NCBI GenBank assembly: GCA_964371075.1
Contig: CAYJKN010000001.1
Coordinates: 620,001 to 684,000, forward strand
Origin: UTCHB3 sp964371075
Lineage (GTDB): Bacteria > Bacteroidota > Ignavibacteria > Ignavibacteriales > Ignavibacteriaceae
Length of the DNA: 64,000 nt
Direction: 5' to 3'
Shown one piece after another: positions 34,204-41,886 of this stretch. Both the position numbers and the translations under genes were made by a program. The notes under the pieces are model-generated. The model did no database searches and was not told the DNA's origin. It saw only the letters and a list, made by a program, of their open reading frames with translations. The first letter of the stretch is position 1; each line of letters starts with the position of its first letter.

Positions 34204-34929
34204 CTAAATCGTACCATTATCTACAAAAATATTCTGTCCTGTTACTGAATTCGCTGCATCAGACAGGAGAAACTCAATCATGGAGGCCACAGAGTGAACC
34301 GAAACGGCTTCCTTGAGTGAAGTTCTTTTATAAATACGGTCTTTTTGTTCCGGTGTAAGTGATGCGGACATCTCTGTTTCCATAAAACCGGCAACAATAC
34401 AATTTGATCTGATTTTTTTGCTTCCCCACTCTCTCGCTGTGTTTTTTGAGAAAGCTTCGAGCGCCCCTTTCGAAGCAGCATACATGGAAAGACCCTTGTA
34501 ACCTGTGTGAACACTAATTGAAGAGATGTGAACGATGGAACCGGGAATATTATTGAATATCATATTTCGAACTACATATTTTGTCATCATAACAGGAGCA
34601 AAAAAATTAACATCAAAGGATGATTTTAACCTCTCGTAGTTAACATTGGTGATGATATCATCATACGCCAGGGCAGCATTGTTAATAAATCCATGAATGG
34701 GAACCGACAATGGCATAAACTCTTCGAATATTTTACTTTTGAGATTCTCAATATTTGAAAGATCGCAGGGTAAAGTTTTAAGGGTCGCAGGATATTTTCC
34801 TTTAAGAGTTTTCAACTCTTCTGATTCACTCCTGCTGATTCCATAAACCGAATAACCCTTCTCGAGAAGTAATTGTGCAGTTTCGATACCGAGTCCTTTT
34901 GAAACTCCTGTTAATAAAATATTTTTCAT
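34204..34929 (-). CDS. SDR-family oxidoreductase (FabG-like) 1
   Basis: A 241-residue short-chain dehydrogenase/reductase. Seen: the dinucleotide loop TGVSKGLGIETA, the NNAA motif (FINNAALAYDD), catalytic Ser in VHISSISVHTG and the Tyr-x-x-x-Lys in YAASKGALEAF, then NCIVAGFMETEM. FabG-type members reduce 3-oxoacyl-ACP to 3-hydroxyacyl-ACP. It overlaps the ligase gene by 4 bases and is last in the minus-strand half. Reduction of the KAS III product to a 3-hydroxyacyl group is the natural guess; sugar reduction is the alternative. Confidence 0.88.
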   Translation of the reverse strand: MKNILLTGVSKGLGIETAQLLLEKGYSVYGISRSESEELKTLKGKYPATLKTLPCDLSNIENLKSKIFEEFMPLSVPIHGFINNAALAYDDIITNVNYERLKSSFDVNFFAPVMMTKYVVRNMIFNNIPGSIVHISSISVHTGYKGLSMYAASKGALEAFSKNTAREWGSKKIRSNCIVAGFMETEMSASLTPEQKDRIYKRTSLKEAVSVHSVASMIEFLLSDAANSVTGQNIFVDNGTI

Positions 34930-36155
34930 ATTCGCGAAATCTTTCCTGTTTTGGTCATTTCCAATTCTTCAACCATAATAAACATTCTTGGGATTTTATA
35001 ATTCTGCACCCTTGTCATCAGGAATTCCCTTAACTCCCTTTCTTCCAAATTTTGTTCAACATCAGGCTGTATTTCAGCCACCAAAATATTCCCTAACACG
35101 GGGTTTTTTTTACCAAATACCCTTGCGTTTTTTACTCCGGGGTAAGTGCGAAGGATTTCCTCCACTTCTAATGGATTCACTTTAAACCCCCCTATGTTTA
35201 CGAAGTCATTTTGCCTGGAAACAAATTTTATTGTCAGCGGGGAATTGCTGATTACTTCAACGATATCACCACTGTCATACCAGTCACCTTCAAATTTCAG
35301 ATTCTCCGATGAGCCAAGGAGTGAACAGTGTAAAAAAAGTCTGTTTTCAACTATCTTTAAGAGATTTAAAAAATCTTCTTTGACCCGGAAATAATCTCCA
35401 TCTCCGGTAAAAATTGTTCCTGCCTCCGTTGAAGCATAAATATTTCTGAATCTTGCATTCACAAATATCTTCTTAAGGTCGTCTGCAAGTTTTTCATCGT
35501 ACCGTTCTCCACCCGAAGTCACATATTTGATTGTCTCAAAAACTTCCGATGAAGGCAAAAGTTGTCTATAAAATGAAGGTGTTGCGGATAAATTTGTGAT
35601 GGCACTATTTTCCAACTGCTTTTTAATCTCATCTTTTGGAAGATCAAACAAAAAAACAATCTGATTTAAATTAAAAAGTGCTTGGAAAAAGACATTTATC
35701 CCTGCAATATGGGTCGGATGGTAACAAAGTCCCCAAACATTATTCTCAAATCTTTTACCAATTTTTATTGACCGCAGGAAAGAAGAAATTTTGTGTGTTA
35801 CACTTTTGGGTTTACCTGTTGTGCCGGAGGTGAAAAGTGTCAGAGACCACTCTTCATTTTTAATCATCTCCAACAGTGTGTTGGAATCAATTATATCACT
35901 GTAAGTTTTGTGATTAACTGAGTTGATATTTTCTTCATTTATACCTAGTTCCAAAAGTTCATAATCTGTTAATCCGGAGTCGGTTAACACAATATTGTTG
36001 CCGTTACAGGCAGCAGCAAGAATTGAGAGATATATACCATACTCATCATTTGAATGAAGAACCCGTGGAATGGTCTCCAGTCGATTTAAATCACTAATGA
36101 GATCAGAATATGATTTGTTTATTCCTTTTGAGGGAACAGTGAAAAAAGTTTTCAA
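34926..36155 (-). CDS. Short ANL-superfamily acyl-AMP ligase
   Basis: A 409-residue adenylate-forming enzyme that activates a carboxylic acid with ATP and loads it on CoA or ACP. Core motifs: LTLFTSGTTGKPKSVTH (A3), IYASTEAGTIF (A5), DWYDSGDIVEV (A7), FVNIGGFKVNPLEVEEIL (A8) and the catalytic Lys in TKTGKISR (A10). It is about 100 residues shorter than typical ligases, with the missing part at the N terminus, like small MenE-type enzymes. The start is odd: the only in-frame choice near here is TTG 36153-36155, and the frame stays open upstream without ATG. With ACPs next door, direct loading of a starter acid on ACP is likely. Confidence 0.85.
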   Translation of the reverse strand: MKTFFTVPSKGINKSYSDLISDLNRLETIPRVLHSNDEYGIYLSILAAACNGNNIVLTDSGLTDYELLELGINEENINSVNHKTYSDIIDSNTLLEMIKNEEWSLTLFTSGTTGKPKSVTHKISSFLRSIKIGKRFENNVWGLCYHPTHIAGINVFFQALFNLNQIVFLFDLPKDEIKKQLENSAITNLSATPSFYRQLLPSSEVFETIKYVTSGGERYDEKLADDLKKIFVNARFRNIYASTEAGTIFTGDGDYFRVKEDFLNLLKIVENRLFLHCSLLGSSENLKFEGDWYDSGDIVEVISNSPLTIKFVSRQNDFVNIGGFKVNPLEVEEILRTYPGVKNARVFGKKNPVLGNILVAEIQPDVEQNLEERELREFLMTRVQNYKIPRMFIMVEELEMTKTGKISRI

Positions 36156-36250
36156 ATTTGTAACAAATTGTTCGGAATCATCATTTCCTGAAACTATAAA
36201 TGAAAGTTATAGCTGGGGTTAAACATTTAGTTATCTTAGAGGTGAAGAAA

Positions 36251-37000
36251 TTAACTGTTAGAGTATCCACCGTCGATCGTGATGGTTGATCCTGTAATCC
36301 ATCCCGAAGCATCTGAAATCAAAAAATGAATCAGGTTTGAAATGTCGTCAGTTTTACCGTATCCAAGAGGATATTTTTTTTCTTGTTCTTTGATTTGTTC
36401 AGGCGAAAGTGAGGTTTGCTGAGTCATCATTGGGGTCATCACCAAACCAGGCGCAATCGCATTAATTCTCACTCGACTTTTAGCAAATTCCAAAGATAAT
36501 ACCCTGACTGCAGATTCAATTGCACCTTTTGTGGCAGCATAAATTGAAATCCCCGGTGAACCTCCCCGTTGTGCAGAAACCGAAGAGAGAAAAACCACGG
36601 ATGCAGAAGGAGCTATCTTTTTTTGTTTACTCAATTCCTGGAGGAACAAAATATTTGAAGTGAAATTGGTATCTATTACATCATCGATACTTTTCTCAGA
36701 TTGAAATCTTAATGGAGCATAATCCGTAATTCCGGAAAAAAAGACCACACCGTTTAATTGCGATTCTATTGACGAAATATAATTGTTTCTCTCATCTTTT
36801 GATCGGATATCACAGCTTTCATTAAGACAAACCTGCCGGGGATACTCTCTCTTCAATTCATCCAAAACCTCCCTGTTCCTGCCAGTTAAATAGAGGCGGG
36901 AATCTTCTTCGGAAGCATGATTAGAAAATGCTCTTCCCAATCCGGAGGTTGCTCCAACAATTAAAATGTGTTTCCCTGAAATTGAGAAATCACCCAACAT
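36251..37000 (-). CDS. SDR-family oxidoreductase (FabG-like) 2
   Basis: A 249-residue short-chain reductase with GATSGLGRAFSNHA (cofactor loop), VVFFSGITDYAP in place of the NNAG segment, catalytic Ser in VVFLSSVSAQRG, YAATKGAIESAVRVL (Tyr and Lys), NAIAPGLVMTPM and a C-terminal ASGWITGSTITIDGGYS, the classic FabG end. Its ATG overlaps the ACP gene by 11 bases. It differs clearly from the other SDR at 34204, so the cluster has two reductases of separate function, perhaps acting on different 3-oxo groups or on a sugar. Confidence 0.88.
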   Translation of the reverse strand: MLGDFSISGKHILIVGATSGLGRAFSNHASEEDSRLYLTGRNREVLDELKREYPRQVCLNESCDIRSKDERNNYISSIESQLNGVVFFSGITDYAPLRFQSEKSIDDVIDTNFTSNILFLQELSKQKKIAPSASVVFLSSVSAQRGGSPGISIYAATKGAIESAVRVLSLEFAKSRVRINAIAPGLVMTPMMTQQTSLSPEQIKEQEKKYPLGYGKTDDISNLIHFLISDASGWITGSTITIDGGYSNS

Positions 37001-37232
37001 TTTTCAGACTTTCAACTTTATCAAAAAGTTCTGTTAAAGTTTGGCATTCGATAAATTCAGTCGCTTTGATAGCGACATCATATTCTGATTTGATCATGGT
37101 GATTATGATTAATGCACTCAACGAATCCCATCCTTCAACCACATCTCGAAAAACCGATTCAGGTTTTAGATGCGACCAGGAAGTCAGCTCAAGTGCCTCG
37201 GCAAAGTCTTTAATAAATTTATCAATTTCCAT
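36990..37232 (-). CDS. Acyl carrier protein 2
   Basis: An 80-residue carrier protein with the pantetheine Ser37 in EGWDSLSALIIITMIK. It is the paralogue of ACP 1: the same WDSL site, the same position of Ser, and shared IE(C)xT end (TEFIECQTLTELFDKVE versus DELIECKTIEDVF). It overlaps the following SDR by 11 bases and lies 14 bases after the KAS III gene. It should carry the product of KAS III 2. Confidence 0.9.
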   Translation of the reverse strand: MEIDKFIKDFAEALELTSWSHLKPESVFRDVVEGWDSLSALIIITMIKSEYDVAIKATEFIECQTLTELFDKVESLKNVG

Positions 37233-37246
37233 TATTTGTCCTGTAA

Positions 37247-38221
37247 TTAAAGTTTAAATATTGAGGAAGCCCATGACAATCCCACGCCAAATCCTGCTGT
37301 TAGAATTTTTGAGCCGGGCCCCACTCTCCCCTCTTCCAAGGCGTATTTTAAGGCTATTGGTATGGTAGAAGAGGTTGTATTTCCGCCATTATTGACATAA
37401 ATTGCAAATTTTTCAGGTGGAATCTTAATCAGTTTACGAAGTGATTCAAGCATATATTTGTTTGCCTGGTGAAAGATTACTAAATCAATATCATCCATCG
37501 TCATGTTTGCTTTGATTAAAGTATCTTTTACCAAACCGGGGACGGTGTTGATTGAAAAAGTATAAATTTCCGCACCATTCATATAAAGATGTGGATTGTG
37601 TGTTTGCTCTTTTTCTGATCTTTCGGCAAAAGCCCCACCTTTTATGGTTAGGTGATCTGCTCCGCTTCCGTCTGTTCCATATATAAAGGGGTAAAAATGG
37701 TCTTCATCACTTTTTGAAATCAATGAAGCGGATGCCCCGTCTCCAAAAAACAATACAGTTGCCTGATCATTTGGGTCAAGTGCTCTACTGATTGTATCTG
37801 CTGTGATTAAAAGGACATTTCCGGCAATTCCTGACATAATCAACGATTTTGCCAATCCCAAACCATAAATAAAACCTGAACAGCCGTGTGAAAAGTCCAA
37901 GGCTCCACTGTTCTTCCGAATTCCCAATCTGTCCTGAATAATACAGGCATTTGTAGGAGAAAAGTAGTCAGGGGTCTGAGTGCAAAGTAGAATAAAATCA
38001 ATCTCTGATTTATCAATGGGAAACTCTGAGAAGAGTTTTTCAGCAGCTTTTACCGCAATGTCGTTAACAGTCTCACCTTCAGAAACATAATAACGATTTT
38101 CGACACCCATCAAGTCCTTCAACCGGGACGGGGGCCAACTCGGGAACCGTTCTGCGATCATCTCGTTTGTGACAATATTTTCCGGCAAATAACAGGTTGT
38201 ATACTGTAATTTAGCTGACAT
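37247..38221 (-). CDS. 3-oxoacyl-ACP synthase III (KAS III/FabH-like) 2
   Basis: A 324-residue KAS III with triad Cys114 (FSHGCSGFIYGLG), His251 (VIFHQANKYM) and Asn281 (NGGNTTSSTIPIAL). It shares long blocks with KAS III 1 (IDFxLLCTQ, PDYFxPTxAC, QDRLGI, GCSGFIYGL, FHQAN). It overlaps the 90-residue ACP by 11 bases and precedes ACP 2 by 14. Thus the minus-strand half repeats the KAS III plus WDSL-ACP pair of the plus-strand half and adds a second carrier. Two intact copies suggest two rounds or two different starter groups, not a dead duplicate. Confidence 0.92.
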   Translation of the reverse strand: MSAKLQYTTCYLPENIVTNEMIAERFPSWPPSRLKDLMGVENRYYVSEGETVNDIAVKAAEKLFSEFPIDKSEIDFILLCTQTPDYFSPTNACIIQDRLGIRKNSGALDFSHGCSGFIYGLGLAKSLIMSGIAGNVLLITADTISRALDPNDQATVLFFGDGASASLISKSDEDHFYPFIYGTDGSGADHLTIKGGAFAERSEKEQTHNPHLYMNGAEIYTFSINTVPGLVKDTLIKANMTMDDIDLVIFHQANKYMLESLRKLIKIPPEKFAIYVNNGGNTTSSTIPIALKYALEEGRVGPGSKILTAGFGVGLSWASSIFKL

Positions 38222-38483
38222 CGGTATTTCCTGTTCTTAGGCCAAGTTTCTCGTAAAGTTCACCAAAGGTATTTATTAAACCATTCTCAAAGACATCCAA
38301 ACCAAATTTGTATTCAATTTTTACAGTCAACTCAGCAAGATCGAGAGAATCCAATCCAACATCACGCAAATTCACTTCAGTTGCGGGCAACTCTTCTATT
38401 TTTTTCCCTTTGTATGCCAATATTTGATTTATAATCAAAAACAATTCACCCGGTTTAGCATCCATATTTCTCAGGTTTTCCAA
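38211..38483 (-). CDS. Acyl carrier protein 3 (DSLD type)
   Basis: A 90-residue carrier protein with LRDVGLDSLDLAELTVKIEYKFGLDV, the DSLD site of the fatty-acid/polyketide ACP type (Ser46), unlike the WDSL of ACP 1 and 2. The TTG at 38481-38483 has GGAAG eight bases before it; an ATG six codons further in (38465) is the alternative. It overlaps KAS III 2 by 11 bases and probably heads this half of the cluster after a 148-base gap. It may be the acceptor for the ligase or the malonyl carrier. Confidence 0.88.
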   Translation of the reverse strand: MENLRNMDAKPGELFLIINQILAYKGKKIEELPATEVNLRDVGLDSLDLAELTVKIEYKFGLDVFENGLINTFGELYEKLGLRTGNTDVS

Positions 38484-38631
38484 TCTAAAATCTTCCTTTT
38501 TTCTATAAAGAGTATCATTTTATAACCGAAACATTGTAAAAAAAGCAAAACAAATTTGCTCAATAATTCTCAAATATGAAAGGTAATTAATCTCTTCTGT
38601 AAACTGTCTTCCGACCACACACTGGTTGCTG

Positions 38632-39738
38632 TTATTTTTTTTTCCTCAACAACCTTTCATACTCTGTGATCATAACAGCTGCATTTTTATTAATGTCATA
38701 CTCCTCTTCGGCAGTTTTCCTCGCTGCAAGACTCATTTTCTTGAGGAGAGTTGGGTCAAGTATAAGCTCTTTTAACCTTTCGACGATCGGTTGAAACTCT
38801 TTTGGAGGTACCAAAAAACCGGCTTCACCATCATTGAACAGATATTGCAAACCACCAACTCGTGAAACAATCACAGGATTTCCACAAGCCATGGCTTCAA
38901 CCGCTGAAACTCCAAATGATTCAAGAAGTGAAGGATACACTTCAATATCCAAAGTTTTGTGTACCTCATGAACTTTTTCATTCATAACATACCCCGGAAA
39001 GTTAACTTTATCCTCAATCCCCAGCGATTTTGTAAGACTTTTTAGCGATTCAAGATCCACTCCATCTCCGCATATTATGAGTTCAAGTTTTTTTTCAGGG
39101 AGAGCTCTACAGACATCGGCAAAAGCACGAATCAGGTATTCCTGGCCATAATTTGGCGACACACCTTTTATGTTGCCAATCCTGATAACTTCACGATTCT
39201 CTTTTTCTACAGGATGAAATTGAGTAAGATCAACCCCAAACGGGGTAATGATAATCTTCTTTGTTGTGTATTTTTTTGTTTCTTCAGCCATGAACCGGCT
39301 TGTGGAAAAGATGGTATCTGCTTTCGAGAGTGTATATTTAAAAAGTTTTCGATGCAGTGGTGAACGTCTTGGAAAGCTGAATACATCCAGCCCCCAAACC
39401 GAAACCGCAAAAGGGCGTCTTCCGCTTAATGCTCCCAGAAGTCCATAACTTGATGCATAATGAGCATGGACAATATCAGGATTAATTTCCCTTATTACCT
39501 TTTTTAGCCTTTTCAGTTCAAGGAGATAACTCCCCTTCTTTAACGATCCTTCATCACTTTCTGCGGTAACAATTTCGACATCACCTTCGTGTACTTCTAC
39601 ATTTTCAAATTTCTCAAATGCTTTTGTAAAACCAAAAAGATGGACTTCAAGTCCCGATTTCGATAAAACATCAGCCCACTTTTTTGTATGTGTAGATCGA
39701 AGATCAGCAAGCATCAGGAGTTTTATCTTTTTCAACAA
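38632..39738 (-). CDS. GT4-family glycosyltransferase
   Basis: A 368-residue GT-B enzyme that adds a sugar from a nucleotide donor to a growing glycan. N-terminal marks: KWADVLSKSGLEVHLFG and INPDIVHAHYASSYGLLGAL. C-terminal: RIGNIKGVSPNYGQEYLIRAF, the donor loop YPSLLESFGVSAVEAMACGNPVIVS with the two Glu of the EX7E motif, and GGLQYLFNDGEAGFLVPP. It is on the same strand as the ACP/KAS III set that follows after 148 bases, so it probably belongs to the glycan pathway that receives the acyl group. Donor and acceptor are unknown. Confidence 0.88.
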   Translation of the reverse strand: MLKKIKLLMLADLRSTHTKKWADVLSKSGLEVHLFGFTKAFEKFENVEVHEGDVEIVTAESDEGSLKKGSYLLELKRLKKVIREINPDIVHAHYASSYGLLGALSGRRPFAVSVWGLDVFSFPRRSPLHRKLFKYTLSKADTIFSTSRFMAEETKKYTTKKIIITPFGVDLTQFHPVEKENREVIRIGNIKGVSPNYGQEYLIRAFADVCRALPEKKLELIICGDGVDLESLKSLTKSLGIEDKVNFPGYVMNEKVHEVHKTLDIEVYPSLLESFGVSAVEAMACGNPVIVSRVGGLQYLFNDGEAGFLVPPKEFQPIVERLKELILDPTLLKKMSLAARKTAEEEYDINKNAAVMITEYERLLRKKK

Positions 39739-39771
39739 ATCTCCTGATGCAATAACTGTAAATTGTCCATT

Positions 39772-41862
39772 TTAATAATTCACACCAACATTATAGAAAA
39801 AGAAACTATAGATGTCAGCGAGTTCTTCAATTGTTTGTGATGTGCTTTTTCCTGCTCCATGTCCCGCTTTGGTTGTTACTCGAAGAATAACGGGATTTTT
39901 TGTTGAAGCTTTTGCCTGCAATTCAGCAGCAAACTTAAACGAATGGGCCGGGAAAACCCTGTCGTCGTGATCAGCAGTTGTAATTAGAGTGGCAGGATAA
40001 GTCACACCCTTTTTAACATTGTGAAGTGGTGAATATTTGATCAGGAATTCGAATTGATCCTTATTATCACTTGAACCATATTCAGAAACCCACGCCCATC
40101 CGATGGTGAATTTATGAAAACGAAGCATGTCGAGAACACCCACCTGTGGTATTGCAACTTTACAAAGATCAGGTCTCTGAAGCATCACAGCACCTACAAG
40201 CAATCCGCCGTTACTTCCACCGTTTAAGGCAAGTTTTTCCGGTGAAGTGTACCCGTTTTTAATAAGATATTCGGCACCGGCAATAAAATCATCAAAAACA
40301 TTTTGTTTTTTATCGAGCATTCCTGCTTCATGCCAGGTTTTGCCATATTCTCCACCACCTCTAAGACAGGCCATCGCATATACTCCGCCGTTTTCCAGCA
40401 GAGGGATAATAGAAAGTCTAAAACCGGGAGTCATTGAAGCATTAAATCCACCATAGGCATACAACATTGTTGGTGCTTTTCCGTCAAGTTTTAATCCTTT
40501 TTTATGGACTATAAACATCGGCACTTCAGTTCCATCTTTGCTTTTATAGAATATCTGTTTCGACTCAAACTGACTTGCATCAAATTTAAGTTTCGACTCT
40601 CTAAAAAGTTCCACTTTGTTTTCTGCCACCTTATACAACCAAATGGAAGAAGGAACTGTGAATGAAGTGAATGAAAAAAAGACTTCTTTATCCTCCTGTT
40701 TACCTCCAAAACCACTTACTGAACCGATACCAGGGAGTGGGACATCAAAAAGTTTTTTACCATCAAGTGCATAAACTTCGGAGATGTTTTGGGCATCTCT
40801 CATATAGGTAACAATTAATCTGCCATCGATCAGTGAAGTACCATCAATTACTTCATTTTTGTTTGGGATTATAGTTTTTTTATTTGAAAGATCATTCAGG
40901 TCCCACTTTTCAATGCTGTAATTTGGAGCATTTTTATCTGTGAGAACAAAAAGGTCACTTCCAACATTTCCGATTGCCGAAAAAGTTGCTTCAAACTTAT
41001 CCACCAAAGGAATAAAGTTGCCGTCCTTTTGCAGGTCTTTATAATAGAGCAGGTTGTGTCTCGCAGAACCTTCATAAACATAGAGAAGAAGATATTTTTC
41101 ATCGTCGGTTACAGCCGCACCATATATCTCTTCAGGTTTTGACTTGTTTTCGTAAACGAGTTTATCTTCAGATTGTTTTGTTCCAAGTTTGTGGTAAAAT
41201 ACTTTTTGGAATTCGTTTTTTCCTTTAAGTACTTCACCCGTTGGAGCCTCGTACGCTGAATAAAAGAAACCATCCTTATACCATGACATTCCTGAGAACT
41301 TAATCCATTCGAGATGGTCAGTCAGTTCTTTACCCGTCTCAACTTCTTTTACGAAGAACTCATTCCAGTCGGACCCACCTTTTGAGATTGCATAACCACA
41401 ATATTTCCCGTCATTTGAGATATAAATGCCGGATAAACTTGTAGTACCATCAGTCGAAAGTTTGTTGGGATCGATAAATACGCTTGGTTCACCCGTCAGA
41501 CTGTTTTGGATATAGAGAATACTCTGTTCCTGAAGTCCGTCGTTTTTGTAGAACATGTAATATTTACCCGCCTTGAATGGCTGTCCATATTTTTCGTAGT
41601 TGAAGAGTTCCGTAAACCTGTTTTTTAACTTGTTGCGGAACGGGATATCTGCCAGATATCCCTGGGTAACATTATTCTGAGCCTCAACCCACGCCTTGGT
41701 ATCCTCGGCATTATCGTCCTCGAGCCATCTGTATGGATCAACTATCTCGTTACCATGATAGTTTTCCCTTACATCATTTTTTTTGGAGTCAGGATATTTA
41801 AGCTGTGCCTGAGTTGTTGTTATAAAAAATATAAATGTCAACGATATAAGGATAGTTTTCAT
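39772..41862 (-). CDS. Prolyl oligopeptidase (S9A), exported
   Basis: A 696-residue serine peptidase that cuts short peptides after proline. After a signal peptide (MKTILISLTFIFFITTTQAQ) come the N-terminal cap (YPDSKKNDVRENYHGNEIVDPYRWLEDDNAEDTKAWVEAQN), a seven-blade propeller to about residue 410 and the alpha/beta hydrolase domain. Catalytic residues: Ser550 in LNGGSNGGLLV, Asp in TADHDDRVFP (about 634) and His668 in KAGHGAGKS. Length matches the family. It lies between the glycosyltransferase and a sorted surface protein, with short gaps (33 and 24 bases), but its role in peptide use makes it an independent gene by function. Confidence 0.95.
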   Translation of the reverse strand: MKTILISLTFIFFITTTQAQLKYPDSKKNDVRENYHGNEIVDPYRWLEDDNAEDTKAWVEAQNNVTQGYLADIPFRNKLKNRFTELFNYEKYGQPFKAGKYYMFYKNDGLQEQSILYIQNSLTGEPSVFIDPNKLSTDGTTSLSGIYISNDGKYCGYAISKGGSDWNEFFVKEVETGKELTDHLEWIKFSGMSWYKDGFFYSAYEAPTGEVLKGKNEFQKVFYHKLGTKQSEDKLVYENKSKPEEIYGAAVTDDEKYLLLYVYEGSARHNLLYYKDLQKDGNFIPLVDKFEATFSAIGNVGSDLFVLTDKNAPNYSIEKWDLNDLSNKKTIIPNKNEVIDGTSLIDGRLIVTYMRDAQNISEVYALDGKKLFDVPLPGIGSVSGFGGKQEDKEVFFSFTSFTVPSSIWLYKVAENKVELFRESKLKFDASQFESKQIFYKSKDGTEVPMFIVHKKGLKLDGKAPTMLYAYGGFNASMTPGFRLSIIPLLENGGVYAMACLRGGGEYGKTWHEAGMLDKKQNVFDDFIAGAEYLIKNGYTSPEKLALNGGSNGGLLVGAVMLQRPDLCKVAIPQVGVLDMLRFHKFTIGWAWVSEYGSSDNKDQFEFLIKYSPLHNVKKGVTYPATLITTADHDDRVFPAHSFKFAAELQAKASTKNPVILRVTTKAGHGAGKSTSQTIEELADIYSFFFYNVGVNY

Positions 41863-41886
41863 TTTCTTCCGGAATTTATTAATTAA

